Below are positions 7,870-19,559 of a stretch of DNA of 64,000 nucleotides, one piece after another. Below the pieces are notes generated by a model. The model had not been told where the DNA came from and did no database searches. It worked only from the letters and a program-made list of their open reading frames with translations. Every line of letters starts with the position of its first letter. Within the stretch, counting starts at the first letter, position 1. Source of the DNA: Akkermansiaceae bacterium (GTDB taxonomy: Bacteria; Verrucomicrobiota; Verrucomicrobiia; Verrucomicrobiales; Akkermansiaceae); the NCBI GenBank assembly GCA_028822935.1, contig JAPKCM010000001.1, positions 162,868 through 226,867 of the forward strand, written 5' to 3'. Made by a program: the position numbers and the translations under genes.

Positions 7870-8859
7870 GTGCGAAAGACGAGTGTGCAGAGGTTGGCTT
7901 TTCTGAGTCTAGTTAGTGTGATTATTTTGGTCTTTGTGGGCGCGATTGTTCGGGTGACTGGGGCAGGCCTGGGCTGTCCTGACTGGCCGAAGTGCTGGGG
8001 AGAGTTGATTCCGCCGTGGAAGGTTGAGCAGGTTGATCCGGCATCATTTAGTGATCGTAAACTGAAGACTTTTAAAAGGAAGGCCGAGCGCCTTGGTCGG
8101 GATCCTGATTTGGTGACGAGGGAATCGCTGAAAGATGACTTTAACCCGGTGCATACGTGGACGGAATTTATCAATCGTCTCTTCGCACTTCCGGTGACCA
8201 TTTTGAGTCTGGCGCTCATGATTGTGGGGTGGCGCAGAAAGAATTTACCTGGTCGGGTGAGGAAATGTGCCGTGCTGAGCTTCGGGCTCGTGATTGTGAA
8301 TGCTCTTTTGGGAGCAGCTGTGGTCTTTAGTGGATTGCATACCGGAGTGATTACCGCGCATTTGGTGGCGGCTTTTGTCCTTCTCCTCCTCCTGACTTTT
8401 GTTGTCTGGGCTGGAGTGGAAAAGGGGACGCAATTGAAATCGATTGATGGGGCTTCACGGGCTCAAGTGGGTATCCTTTTAGCGGTCGTTCTGATCGAGG
8501 GATTCCTAGGTGCGCAGATCAGGGAGATGACCGATGATCTTCAGATGAAATTTGGAACAGACTCGCGTGCAATCTGGATCATACAGATTGAAGATTCGAT
8601 CGTCTTTCTGATTCATCGCAGCTTTTCGTGGGTCATTTTTGGAGCTGCTCTTTTTGTGGGTTGGAAGGTGAAGTGGCGGGGGCTCGTCCCTCGATCGATC
8701 CTGGTGATCGTCTTTGCTTTCATGTTGATGGGGCTCTTTTTCTCGTATGTTCAGATCAATGCGGTCGTGCAGGTGCTTCACGTGGGGCTGGCTTCAGTGC
8801 TCGTGAGTCTGGTGTTCTACTGGTGGCTTGCGGCAGATCAAGGAGGCCAACGTGCCTAA
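7870..8859 (+). CDS. ctaA: Heme A synthase (CtaA/COX15)
   Basis: Oxidises heme O to heme A for aa3-type cytochrome oxidases in the inner membrane. The 329-residue protein has the eight-helix CtaA plan: GAIVRVTGAGLGCPDWPKCW near the N-terminus and the heme-ligand histidine regions NPVHTWTEFINRL, SGLHTGVITAHL, FLIHRSFSW and VLHVGLAS. The long polar insert between the first two helices (about residues 50-95) resembles the forms in the Planctomycetes-Verrucomicrobia group. The start is GTG at 7870. The stop overlaps the following MFS gene by 8 bp, so the two are co-transcribed. Confidence 0.92.
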   Translation: MRKTSVQRLAFLSLVSVIILVFVGAIVRVTGAGLGCPDWPKCWGELIPPWKVEQVDPASFSDRKLKTFKRKAERLGRDPDLVTRESLKDDFNPVHTWTEFINRLFALPVTILSLALMIVGWRRKNLPGRVRKCAVLSFGLVIVNALLGAAVVFSGLHTGVITAHLVAAFVLLLLLTFVVWAGVEKGTQLKSIDGASRAQVGILLAVVLIEGFLGAQIREMTDDLQMKFGTDSRAIWIIQIEDSIVFLIHRSFSWVIFGAALFVGWKVKWRGLVPRSILVIVFAFMLMGLFFSYVQINAVVQVLHVGLASVLVSLVFYWWLAADQGGQRA

Positions 8860-10063
8860 CCAGGGCTTTCGTAGGAGAACGTTCGTTGTTGATAGTGTCC
8901 GGGCGGTTCCCGCCGGGGTGATCGAGACGGTGAGCACGACCTTTTCGATTCTTTTAGCGGATCGGGTTTTTGGTGCCGGAATTTGGTCGAAAGCATCCCT
9001 GGTGGCGATCCCGAGTATGGGGCTGTTGCTGAGTCTCTTTGTGGTGCAAGCGGTGCGGCGATCAGGAGTATCGGTCAATGCGGCGCTCGCGGTGATTTTT
9101 TCGATGGCGGCGGTGGGCTTTGGAGTTGCTTCGTTTGCGGGCGATAGTTTTGAAACATACATGATGGGGATGACCATTGGGTTGATCGGAGTGACCTTGA
9201 ATATCCCGCTCTTTTCTCAGATTTATCGACGTCACTATCCCGATGAATCGCGAGGGCGGCTCTTCTCGATCACGGCTTTTGTGCGGAAGGTTTTCGCGAT
9301 TGGCGCGGCTCTTTTGTTTGGCTGGATGCTGACGGTCTCACTTGACTATTTTCCGTGGCTCCTACGCGTGTATGCTCTGGCTTGTTTGATCATGGCTGCT
9401 CTCGTATTGGCGATCGAACGGGTGACTCTGAGGTCATCGAATTCCGTGCGCCTATTTGATGCCTTTCGCCATACTACTGAAGACGTGGCGTTTCGGAAGT
9501 TGCTGATTTCGTGGATGATTTTAGGGATGGGAAATCTGCTTTGTTTTTCACTCTTCGTGGAATACGTGACGAATGAAGATTATGGATTCAACCTGAGCGA
9601 GAGTCACGTGAGCATCATCACCACGGTGATTCCCGAGACGCTTTTTCTTTTCTTTATTTTGGTTTGGGGAAGGTTGTTTGACCGGATGAATTTTTATGTT
9701 CTCCGCTGCTTGATTAATGTCATCTTTGCGGTAGGAATTCTCTTCTACTTCTTGGGCGACGATTTATGGGCTCTTTACATCGGAATTGGCCTTCACGGTG
9801 TGGCGCGAGCGGGTGGGAATGTCGCGTGGAGTCTCTGGGTGACGAAGTTTGCCAGGGAGGAAAATGTTGCGGAATATATGAGTGTTCATACCTTCCTGAC
9901 TGGGTGCCGTGGAGTGATTGCGCCTTTTATTGCTTTCCGTATGGCATCGACAGTGGGGCCAATGTGGGTGGGTCTTATCGGGTCCGGAATGATCTTTGTA
10001 GCGACGGCGATGCTAGGGCCTGCGATTATGAGCCATCGGAGAGATCAGAAAAAGAATCGGTAA
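8852..10063 (+). CDS. MFS-type transporter
   Basis: A 403-residue protein with about twelve hydrophobic helices and the layout of a major facilitator superfamily carrier. A basic, arginine-rich loop (YRRHYPDESRGRLFS) between early helices and a DRMNFYVLR stretch in the second half fit MFS loop positions. The substrate is unknown. GTG at 8852 is taken as the start because AAGGAGG lies 5 bp upstream; the frame is open further up, inside ctaA. The 8-bp overlap with ctaA suggests coupled expression, but nothing else links it to heme biosynthesis. Confidence 0.8.
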   Translation: MPNQGFRRRTFVVDSVRAVPAGVIETVSTTFSILLADRVFGAGIWSKASLVAIPSMGLLLSLFVVQAVRRSGVSVNAALAVIFSMAAVGFGVASFAGDSFETYMMGMTIGLIGVTLNIPLFSQIYRRHYPDESRGRLFSITAFVRKVFAIGAALLFGWMLTVSLDYFPWLLRVYALACLIMAALVLAIERVTLRSSNSVRLFDAFRHTTEDVAFRKLLISWMILGMGNLLCFSLFVEYVTNEDYGFNLSESHVSIITTVIPETLFLFFILVWGRLFDRMNFYVLRCLINVIFAVGILFYFLGDDLWALYIGIGLHGVARAGGNVAWSLWVTKFAREENVAEYMSVHTFLTGCRGVIAPFIAFRMASTVGPMWVGLIGSGMIFVATAMLGPAIMSHRRDQKKNR

Positions 10064-10117
10064 AACTTGCCAGAGGGGGCGGGATTTGTATTCTGCCGCC
10101 CGTCGCGTAAGTGATGA

Positions 10118-10193
10118 GCCAGCTTAGCTTCAACGGTAGAGCTCTCGATTTGTAATCGAGTGGTTGTCGGTTCGAATCCGACAGCTGGCTCCA
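10118..10193 (+). tRNA. tRNA-Thr (anticodon TGT)
   Basis: A full cloverleaf: acceptor GCCAGCT pairs with AGCTGGC, anticodon stem CTCGA/TCGAG encloses loop TTTGTAA (anticodon TGT), the T-arm contains GTTCGAATC, and CCA is encoded at 10191-10193. A T-rich stretch follows. It reads codon ACA and, by wobble, other ACN codons. Confidence 0.97.
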
Positions 10194-10271
10194 TTTTTCT
10201 TCCCTTCATTTTTTGAGGTCTGAGTTCTTTACCCAGTCGGTCGGAATGATAGCATTTTTCCAATCTTACCC

Positions 10272-10982
10272 ATGGGAAAGCTAGAACGGCGACTTGATAC
10301 ACTCCAAACTGTGGAGCTGGCGGAGGGGATGGAAATCCATCTTCGGATCGCGGGACCCTTTTTGCGTCTTTACGCTTATTTGTTGGATCTGGTGATCATG
10401 ATTGCTGCAGTGATTCTCATTTGGATTGTGATCGGGATTTCGTCTTTTGCCCTCGGCGGGAATGTGGCGGTGGGATTGATCAATCTGGCCCTGTTCGTTT
10501 TGCTCTGGTTTTACTCGGTATTCTTTGAGGTGAGCCGAAAGGGAGCCACTCCGGGGAAGATGGTATTGGGTTTGCGTGTCGTGAATGAAGCGGGAGGAAC
10601 GCTGACTTTCGGGGCTTCGATGGTTCGAAATTTCGTTCGGATTGTGGAAATTATTTTTCCCTTTCTGCCTCTCTTCTGTTTCTTGAATCCTCGATTCCAG
10701 CGTCTGGGAGATTTGGCCGCGGGAAGCCTCGTTGTTTACACGCGGGTTCGACAAGATCCGGTATATTTGGGTCCTCCAGCTTTAAATTCCATTCCGGTAA
10801 ATGTGGCACTGACCCGGGAGGAGCGGGCCGCCATTATTTCCTTTCGTCACCGATCTGGAAATTGGTCGGAGGCCCGTCGGGCGGAATTGGGCAATCATTT
10901 AAATCCACTCACGGGGCAAGCCGGTCCCAAAGGGGTCGCAACAATCGTCGGCATGGCTCATTGGTTAGAAGATCATTCATGA
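10272..10982 (+). CDS. RDD-domain membrane protein
   Basis: A 236-residue membrane protein with an RDD domain (about residues 30-165): RLYAYLLDLVIM as the first helix, then a second helix pair, the typical SRKGATPGKMVLGLRVV loop and FQRLGDLAAGSLVVYTR. The C-terminal 75 residues are soluble. RDD proteins are thought to act in transport or membrane organisation; the role here is not known. It heads an operon whose next gene (SpoIIM-like) starts inside its stop codon. RDD and SpoIIM genes next to DUF4129, DUF4350, MoxR and DUF58 genes form a widespread conserved block. Confidence 0.88.
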   Translation: MGKLERRLDTLQTVELAEGMEIHLRIAGPFLRLYAYLLDLVIMIAAVILIWIVIGISSFALGGNVAVGLINLALFVLLWFYSVFFEVSRKGATPGKMVLGLRVVNEAGGTLTFGASMVRNFVRIVEIIFPFLPLFCFLNPRFQRLGDLAAGSLVVYTRVRQDPVYLGPPALNSIPVNVALTREERAAIISFRHRSGNWSEARRAELGNHLNPLTGQAGPKGVATIVGMAHWLEDHS

Positions 10983-11947
10983 ATCGGCAGGAATTTGAGC
11001 AGCGAAAATCTGCCGAGTGGAGCAATCTTGATCTGAGGATTAAAGGACTGGAAGGTCGTGGTCCTGCGGTGGAGCCGGAGAAGGTCCCGGGAATGTTTCG
11101 TCGGGTTTGTCACGACTTAGCTCTGGCTCAGTATCGCATGTATGGGAGCCGGATTTGTGATCGTCTGAATTCACTGGCGATTCGAGGGTATCGTCTGATC
11201 CATCGGAGCAAAGGTGGATTCGGAGAAGGCTCGATTCGATTCGTTTTCAATACCTTTCCTAATTCGTTGAGAAGAGAGTGGAAGCTCTTTGTCGTGTCCT
11301 CGCTCGTGTTCTGGGTCCCGTTTTTCCTGATGTGGTGGTCGGCCTCCCACGAAATTGCTTGGGTGCAGGCGATTCTAGGGCCGGAGATGATGATGCAAGT
11401 CGAGGGAATGTATGGAAAAGATGCTGATACGGTCGAATACTTGAGAGGGGAACACGGGGCGAATTTCCAGATGTTTACCCATTATATTAAGAACAATGTG
11501 GGCATCGATTTTAAGCTCTTCGCAGGGGGGATTCTCTATGGCATTGGGACCCTTTTCTTTTTGGTTTTCAACGGCCTCTATATCGGGGCGGTTTTCGGCT
11601 ACGTGGATTATGCGGGAGATCCCGAAAAGCTGCTTACTTTTGTGGCAGGACATTCTTCCTTCGAATTGCTAGGGATGATTGTGGTGGGAATGGCCGGGTT
11701 AAAAATAGGGTTTGCGCTATTGGCTCCGGGGCGATTGAGTCGTGCCCAGTCGCTGACGCAGGCAGGGAGATACGCTCTGCCCCTCTTAATCGGTGGCGCG
11801 TTGATGACTGGTTTGGCGGCAGTGGTGGAAGGTTTTTGGTCCGCTCAAGCAATATCTGGGAATGTCAAATATGGGGTGGGAATTTTCTTCTGGGTTCTCC
11901 ATTTGGTTTACTTTCTTTTTGTAGGCAGGGGGTACCGTGGAGCTTGA
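10979..11947 (+). CDS. SpoIIM/stage II sporulation protein M family membrane protein
   Basis: A 322-residue membrane protein of the SpoIIM superfamily. The soluble N-terminal region (MNRQEFEQRKSAEWSNLD and on) is the usual start of the non-sporulation members. It is followed by about five to six membrane segments with FVAGHSSFELLGMIVVGMAG, the conserved HG.FE/HSSFEL motif. ATG 10979 overlaps the RDD stop by 4 nt and was chosen over an upstream in-frame start inside the RDD gene. It is not evidence for sporulation: the family is common in non-sporulating bacteria in the same MoxR/DUF58 operon context. Confidence 0.88.
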   Translation: MNRQEFEQRKSAEWSNLDLRIKGLEGRGPAVEPEKVPGMFRRVCHDLALAQYRMYGSRICDRLNSLAIRGYRLIHRSKGGFGEGSIRFVFNTFPNSLRREWKLFVVSSLVFWVPFFLMWWSASHEIAWVQAILGPEMMMQVEGMYGKDADTVEYLRGEHGANFQMFTHYIKNNVGIDFKLFAGGILYGIGTLFFLVFNGLYIGAVFGYVDYAGDPEKLLTFVAGHSSFELLGMIVVGMAGLKIGFALLAPGRLSRAQSLTQAGRYALPLLIGGALMTGLAAVVEGFWSAQAISGNVKYGVGIFFWVLHLVYFLFVGRGYRGA

Positions 11948-13457
11948 AAAGGTGACGGCGGAGATTCGTCCGCGGAGTGATTGGGAAGCGGTTGATCTCG
12001 GCGTGAGCTTGTCGCGTTCTCATCTGGGGACTCTGTGGCGGGCTTGGCTGGTTACGGTCTTGCCCCTGAGTCTTTTGATTCTGCTGCTCTTTTTTAAGAC
12101 AATGGGTTGGGGGATCTTTTTGATTTGGTGGCTCAAGCCTATTTGGGATCGCGTGGCTCTCTTTCCTTTAAGTCGAAATCTCTTCGGCGAAGAACCCGAT
12201 ACGAAGGCCACCATTAAGGTTCTCCCTCAGCAGCTGCGGCAAAATTGGGTTCTGGTGATTTTGGGAATCGCCTTTGCTGTTCTTGGGCATTTCGTTCATC
12301 GCGAGAATGTCGATGGAGGCCTGATTGCCCTCTTCTGGCTCTGTTTGCTGGGTGTCTTGTTTTATCGCTCATCGATCTACCGCTCCTTTGTTCTTCCGGT
12401 GGGATTTCTTGAGGGCTTAAAAGGGAAAAAATATCGCGCTCGCGTGAGTCTGCTGTCGCGCCGTAGTTCGGGAGCTGCTCTTGGGCTCACGGCCACTTGT
12501 GTGCTGATGGAGATCGGGCTTTTTTTGAGCCAGTTTTTTTTTCTGCAGTTTATGGTGCCAGAGGGCACTGATTGGAGCTTTTGGCAGGTCATGGAAGACT
12601 TCTTCCAAAGCGAGGGTGATGCCTTTCCGTTTTGGTTGATGGCGCTGATCGCGGCGGCCTATTTTGTCTCGATGTCACTGACGTCCTGGTTCTATACCGG
12701 GGGTGGTTTTGGTCTTTATGTCAATTCACGGACATGGAGTGAAGGCTGGGACATCGAACTTGCGTTTAAGAGATTGGGGCAGCGGATTGCTTTGGTGGTT
12801 TTTGCGATGTCTCTTTTTTTTGTTGTTTCGGAAGTGTATGCAGAGACGAGTCAGGAGCGTGTCGAAGAAGTCTTGGCGAGCGACGACTTCGAAGTGCAAA
12901 AGGGAATCCGAAGGGATTATCAAGAGGAAGAGGACTCGGATTCGAGCATGAGATTGTCCGGGGGGCTCGGATTCATCGGCGCTCTTGGGAATTTGCTCTT
13001 CTGGGGTGTTGCGATTGCGATCGTCGGAGGAATCATCTGGACCATTGTTCACAATGCACAGGCGTTTAGTGGAGGCATGAGTCCATCAGAGAAGGAGAAG
13101 GGGAAAATCAAGACCTTGGCGGGAATGCAGATCTCACCAGAATCCTTGCCGGACGATATTTTAGCGACGGCAAAGAAACTCTGGGCTGAAGGTCGAAAAA
13201 AGGATGCGCTTGGATTGTTGTATCGAGGCGCGATTAGTTCGATGGTTTCAGGTGATCTCGTGGAGATTGAAGAATCGGATACCGAGAGCGAATGTCTGCG
13301 ACGATTGAACGGGAAGGATCTGCCAGAGTATCCTTATTTTGCCACGCTAACGAATGCTTGGGTAAGTATGGCTTATGCCAAAGAAGACCCCGATGAGGGG
13401 ACGATGGGGCAGCTCTGGGAAGAGTGGCCTTTTCCGGTGGAAGGGAGGTCTCGATGA
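11937..13457 (+). CDS. Multi-pass membrane protein with C-terminal DUF4129-like domain
   Basis: A 506-residue protein. The first ~300 residues hold about seven membrane segments; one last helix (about residues 350-370) precedes a cytoplasmic C-terminal part. That part (ATAKKLWAEGRKKDALGLLY, then GRLYRGAISS-like helices) resembles the DUF4129 domain found in protease- or transglutaminase-linked operons with MoxR and DUF58. A charged loop (about residues 300-345) lies between helices. GTG 11937 overlaps the SpoIIM-like gene by 11 nt, and the stop overlaps the next gene by 4 nt, so it sits firmly inside the operon. Biochemical function unknown. Confidence 0.75.
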   Translation: MELEKVTAEIRPRSDWEAVDLGVSLSRSHLGTLWRAWLVTVLPLSLLILLLFFKTMGWGIFLIWWLKPIWDRVALFPLSRNLFGEEPDTKATIKVLPQQLRQNWVLVILGIAFAVLGHFVHRENVDGGLIALFWLCLLGVLFYRSSIYRSFVLPVGFLEGLKGKKYRARVSLLSRRSSGAALGLTATCVLMEIGLFLSQFFFLQFMVPEGTDWSFWQVMEDFFQSEGDAFPFWLMALIAAAYFVSMSLTSWFYTGGGFGLYVNSRTWSEGWDIELAFKRLGQRIALVVFAMSLFFVVSEVYAETSQERVEEVLASDDFEVQKGIRRDYQEEEDSDSSMRLSGGLGFIGALGNLLFWGVAIAIVGGIIWTIVHNAQAFSGGMSPSEKEKGKIKTLAGMQISPESLPDDILATAKKLWAEGRKKDALGLLYRGAISSMVSGDLVEIEESDTESECLRRLNGKDLPEYPYFATLTNAWVSMAYAKEDPDEGTMGQLWEEWPFPVEGRSR

Positions 13458-14605
13458 AATGGCTTTTTTCAGTGATTTTGCTCCTTCTTGTCAGTTGCGG
13501 AGAGGATGAGAAATACGAAGAGGTCGAATTTGATCTGGGATACAAGGGCGCGGCGCGGGTCAATCCCTACCTTGCGGCAGAGCGCTTTTTGAAGACCGGA
13601 GGCTGGGAAGTTTCGAGTTCCCGAGTTTGGAGTGATTTCGACACGGAAACGGCGACCATTATCATGCCTGGGTCTTTTCTCTCGACCAAAGGGATGGGAA
13701 TGCGGGTTCTGGAATGGGTGGAAGGGGGAGGAATGCTAGTGGTTACCTTGGAAGGTGGAGAAGGTCAGATCAATGACTTCAATCGCAATCACTGGTTGGA
13801 TCTCGCGGAAGAGGAAGAATATCGAGGTCTGGATCATCTTCTCGGCGAACTGGGCATCACGATCGAGGGTGTGGAAGTCGATGCGGTGACGGTCGGGGAG
13901 GGAGAGACCGGCGGACATTTAGGGGAGCCCTGGAATGTCGCAGAAGTCTGGGTCGCCTTGGGTGATGAGGAATACGACATGCGCGTTGAGTTTGAGGGGG
14001 AGACCGGAATGAGGGCACCCCAAGGGGAAACCTGGGATGGCGAAGAAGTGTCCCGCGTGGTGACGGTGTCGCACGGTGATGGCAAAGTGATGGTGCTTGC
14101 CCACGCGCGGCCCTTTCGAAATCCTTATCTGGGCCGAGCTGATCATGCGACTTTCCTGGAACTTGTGGTAGACTGGCACTATAAAGGAAATATTATCTTC
14201 CTTTATGGTTCCGGAAGCTCGTTCAAAGATCTCATTTGGCAGCACGCCTGGCAGGTTGTTGTCGCCGGATTGGTCCTCCTGTTTGTCTGGTTATGGATGC
14301 GGATTCCTCGATTTGGTCCGATTAAGGAAGACGATTCTACTTATCGGATACCCTATGGAGAAGGATTGAGGGCGGCGGCAAAATTCCTCTGGCGCAAAAA
14401 GGCATTGGGTCATTTGGTGAGGCCCCTTCGATCCGACTTGGAGCGCGAAAATTCCAACGAATCCGGTGTGCTCTATGAGAAGCTTGCAGCCGAATCAGAT
14501 CTCCAAACCGATGACGTCATTGAAGCGATGACGTCCGAAAAGTTTCAAGACCCAGGCACCGTCACACGGATGGTGCGAAAACTTCAAATCCTCAGGAACC
14601 GATGA
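13454..14605 (+). CDS. DUF4350-type lipoprotein/membrane protein
   Basis: A 383-residue protein starting MKWLFSVILLLLVSCGEDE, a lipoprotein signal with lipobox LVSC. Residues ~25-250 form an extracytoplasmic domain of the DUF4350 type: NPYLAAERFLKTGGWEV, then IIMPGSFLSTKGMG and a glycine-rich WVEGGGMLVV block. One membrane helix at about 265-285 is followed by a cytoplasmic tail. ATG 13454 was chosen because GGGAGG lies 5 bp upstream and it overlaps the preceding stop as ATGA; it also yields a proper signal. In this conserved operon DUF4350 usually sits just before the MoxR ATPase, as here. Confidence 0.82.
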   Translation: MKWLFSVILLLLVSCGEDEKYEEVEFDLGYKGAARVNPYLAAERFLKTGGWEVSSSRVWSDFDTETATIIMPGSFLSTKGMGMRVLEWVEGGGMLVVTLEGGEGQINDFNRNHWLDLAEEEEYRGLDHLLGELGITIEGVEVDAVTVGEGETGGHLGEPWNVAEVWVALGDEEYDMRVEFEGETGMRAPQGETWDGEEVSRVVTVSHGDGKVMVLAHARPFRNPYLGRADHATFLELVVDWHYKGNIIFLYGSGSSFKDLIWQHAWQVVVAGLVLLFVWLWMRIPRFGPIKEDDSTYRIPYGEGLRAAAKFLWRKKALGHLVRPLRSDLERENSNESGVLYEKLAAESDLQTDDVIEAMTSEKFQDPGTVTRMVRKLQILRNR

Positions 14606-15597
14606 TAGAAAACGACGCCCTCCCTCCCGCAGAAAGCCCGGACCTTACTAGTGTGACAGCCCTAGCAAATCGTCTCCGAGAAGAAGTCTCTAAGGTTGTC
14701 TTTGGCCAGGATGAAACGGTGGTGCAGGTTGTCGCCGCTCTTCTTGCTGGAGGTCATGTGCTCCTGGAAGGAAAACCGGGGCTGGGCAAGACTCACATGG
14801 TCCTCGCGCTTGCGAGCACCTTTGGAGGAAATTTCGGAAGGATTCAGTTCACGCCCGATATGATGCCATCGGACATTACTGGTTTTACTCTCTTTGATAT
14901 GAAGAGCCAGACCTTCAAGACGAGACGTGGCCCGGTCTTCACGAACTTACTTTTGGCAGACGAGATCAATCGTGCTCCGGCGAAGACCCAAGCGGCTCTT
15001 CTTGAAGTGATGCAGGAAGAGCAGGTGACGATTGATGGTGAGTCGCTGCCAGTAGCACCTCCGTTTATGTGCTTTGCGACGCAAAATCCGATCGAACAAG
15101 AAGGGACTTATCCGCTTCCGGAAGCACAGCTCGATCGTTTTTTGGTCAAAGTAGTGATCGACTATCCCTCGCTTGAAGACGAGCGGCGCGTGGTATCCGA
15201 GGTGACGGCCCAGGCAGGAGGAAAGGGCGTGGATCCTCGGCAAGTGGAGCAGGTTTGTAATTCCGAAATTATTATCGAAGCTCAGCGACTTACGGCACAA
15301 GCCAAGGTCGTTCCTGAAGTGATTGACTACGCTCTGCGGATGACTCGTTACACGCGTGAGGCTCCGGGATTGAGTCTCGGTGCCGGAACAAGGGGAGCGA
15401 TTAGTTTGGTTCAGTTGGCGAAAGCATATGCCGTCATTGAAGGGCGAAACTACGTCATTCCCGACGATATTAAACGTGCGGCAATTCCGGTTTTTCGTCA
15501 TCGGGTTCATGTCGCTCCTGAAGTCGCAATCAGTGGCCAGCGAGTTGACGATCTTCTTACTAAGGCCTTGGAAAGCGTTGAGGCTCCTCGCAACTAA
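14602..15597 (+). CDS. MoxR-family AAA+ ATPase
   Basis: A 331-residue cytoplasmic AAA+ ATPase of the MoxR family, which acts as a chaperone-like helper for the assembly or metal loading of partner proteins. Walker A is GKPGLGKT at residues 57-64, Walker B LLLADEINRA at about 115-124, and the sensor region FATQNPIEQEGTYPLPEAQL is the family signature. The ATG overlaps the DUF4350 stop by 4 nt, and a DUF58 gene follows after 3 bp. MoxR-DUF58 pairs are a standard functional unit; the client here is unknown. Confidence 0.95.
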   Translation: MIENDALPPAESPDLTSVTALANRLREEVSKVVFGQDETVVQVVAALLAGGHVLLEGKPGLGKTHMVLALASTFGGNFGRIQFTPDMMPSDITGFTLFDMKSQTFKTRRGPVFTNLLLADEINRAPAKTQAALLEVMQEEQVTIDGESLPVAPPFMCFATQNPIEQEGTYPLPEAQLDRFLVKVVIDYPSLEDERRVVSEVTAQAGGKGVDPRQVEQVCNSEIIIEAQRLTAQAKVVPEVIDYALRMTRYTREAPGLSLGAGTRGAISLVQLAKAYAVIEGRNYVIPDDIKRAAIPVFRHRVHVAPEVAISGQRVDDLLTKALESVEAPRN

Positions 15598-15600
15598 ACG

Positions 15601-16905
15601 ATGCTTCTTCGACCTACAAAGTGGCTTGTGCGCCTCTTGATCCTCTGGGTTCTGCTGAGTCTGGTGGTTGTTTTTTGGGAGCCTGCATTTTCAGCATGGA
15701 AATGGATGGCTGCTATTCTAGGCGGGGCGGCTTTGTTCGACGCATTGGCTGTTCTTACTGCGAAACGACCAAGAGCGGAGAGGACGCTACCCGGACGGTT
15801 CGCGGTCGGTGTCGAGGCCGAGGTCGCGGTCCGGCTGCTCAATCGCAGTGGTCGCGCCATCCATCTGGCGATGTTTGATGGCGTTCCTGAAGCGAGTGAT
15901 TGCAACCTCTTGCCTTGGGAAGGTTGGGTGAAGAAAGCGGGCTATGTTGATGTGATTTATCCGGTGGCATTGAGAGATCGTGGTGAGACGATGTTTGGAA
16001 AAGTTCACGTTTTAGAGAGTTCTCTCCTGGGACTATGGGCGCGTAGCTCCCTGATCGGGGAAGGAGGAAGCACTAAGGTTTATCCCAACTATCAACCGGT
16101 TCTTCGGTATGCGCTCTTGGCGATCGAGCATCAGCAAGAGCAGAGCGGAATCGTGCGCAAAAATCGCGCGGGACTCAGCCGTGATTTTCATCAGCTGCGC
16201 GATTATCAAATGGGAGATTCGCTGGCACAGATCGATTGGAAGGCTTCCTCGAAACGGCAGACGCTGATTAGTCGGGATTTCCAGGAACAGCGGGATCAAT
16301 CGGTGATTCTTATGCTGGATTGTGGTCGGAGAATGCGCACTCTTGATGGCGAAATCCCCCAGTTTGATCACTGTTTGAATTCGATGCTTCTTTTGAGCTA
16401 CATTGCGTTAAGGCAGGGAGATAACGTTGGGGTGCTCAGCTTTGGTGGGACGGATCGCTGGCTTCCGCCGGTCAAGGGTGCTCATGCGATGACGACGGTT
16501 CTCAATCATCTGTATGATTATGAAACAGCACCGTTTCCAAGCGATTTTAGTGAAGCTGCGGAACGGCTCTTGAGTCACCAGCGGAGGCGGTCCTTGGTTG
16601 TGATCTTAACCAATCTTCGCGGTGAAGATAGCAGTGAGCTGAGTGAGCCATTGAGGCGCTTGAGGCAGAAGCATCCGGTTGTGCTGGCAAGTCTGCGGGA
16701 AGAAGGGATTGGAGATCTTCTGAAACGGGAGGTGAAGACCTTTGATGATTCCCTCGGATATTTGGCAGTGGCCGATTATGCGAAAGAGCGAGAGTCTACT
16801 TTGTCGAAATTGAGGTCGGAAGGAATTGTGACGATTGATGAGACGGCGCAAGCTTTCCCGGTGGCGTTGGCGAATTGCTATCTCGATACTCGCGAGATTA
16901 TTTGA
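15601..16905 (+). CDS. DUF58 protein (vWA-like), MoxR partner
   Basis: A 434-residue protein with two N-terminal membrane helices (about residues 8-50), a beta-rich extracytoplasmic or linker region, and the DUF58 core with RDYQMGDSLAQIDWKASSKR. That core is followed by a vWA-like fold starting VILMLDCGRRM. These are hallmarks of the DUF58 family found next to MoxR ATPases. It is the last gene of the six-gene RDD-to-DUF58 operon and ends 50 bp before the convergent ligA. Function in the cell envelope is inferred from the membrane anchors and operon company. Confidence 0.92.
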   Translation: MLLRPTKWLVRLLILWVLLSLVVVFWEPAFSAWKWMAAILGGAALFDALAVLTAKRPRAERTLPGRFAVGVEAEVAVRLLNRSGRAIHLAMFDGVPEASDCNLLPWEGWVKKAGYVDVIYPVALRDRGETMFGKVHVLESSLLGLWARSSLIGEGGSTKVYPNYQPVLRYALLAIEHQQEQSGIVRKNRAGLSRDFHQLRDYQMGDSLAQIDWKASSKRQTLISRDFQEQRDQSVILMLDCGRRMRTLDGEIPQFDHCLNSMLLLSYIALRQGDNVGVLSFGGTDRWLPPVKGAHAMTTVLNHLYDYETAPFPSDFSEAAERLLSHQRRRSLVVILTNLRGEDSSELSEPLRRLRQKHPVVLASLREEGIGDLLKREVKTFDDSLGYLAVADYAKERESTLSKLRSEGIVTIDETAQAFPVALANCYLDTREII

Positions 16906-16955
16906 TCGAGAGGAGAGAGGAGATACGGCGATCGCCTATCCTTGCTGAGACTGGA

Positions 16956-19142
<2,187 letters not shown>

Positions 19143-19550
19143 TTAAAGCAGAACCCGATGGACTTTTCGAAAAACAAGGGTGCCGCAGAGAGCGCCTAAG
19201 GTATCGGCGAGCCAATCGCCCGGGTCGTTTCCAGTCCGGTTGGCAAAGAATGACTGATGCCATTCATCAAGCACGCCAATGATCGAAAGACTCACGGTCA
19301 CGATGAGGATGAGCTTAAGCCATGTAGGTCTGGCCTTTTTGAAAAATAAAGTGGCAGCCAGAAACCCGCCTCCGCCGAAGAAGTAGCCAAAATGGAGAAC
19401 CTTATCGAAGTGGGGAATATCGAGGTTGAAGAAATTCCCGGGTGGATGAAATCTATTCCCATGGGAAAGCAGGTTCAAGAGGATGAACCAAAGGACCACA
19501 CAAGCGCCCAAAAATCGTGCCGAGCGGAATCGATCGTGAAAGCGAATCAT
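19143..19550 (-). CDS. VanZ-family membrane protein
   Basis: A 135-residue protein with four membrane segments and the VanZ signature: DKVLHFGYFF followed by LDEWHQSFFANRTGNDPGDW and LADTLGALCG. VanZ-like proteins are widespread; a few give teicoplanin resistance but most have no known role. ATG 19550 was chosen over two weak upstream codons in the same frame. It lies between a BrnTA-type toxin-antitoxin pair and ligA on minus, 9 bp after the antitoxin gene. Confidence 0.85.
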   Translation of the reverse strand: MIRFHDRFRSARFLGACVVLWFILLNLLSHGNRFHPPGNFFNLDIPHFDKVLHFGYFFGGGGFLAATLFFKKARPTWLKLILIVTVSLSIIGVLDEWHQSFFANRTGNDPGDWLADTLGALCGTLVFRKVHRVLL

Positions 19551-19559
19551 CACCAAAGA

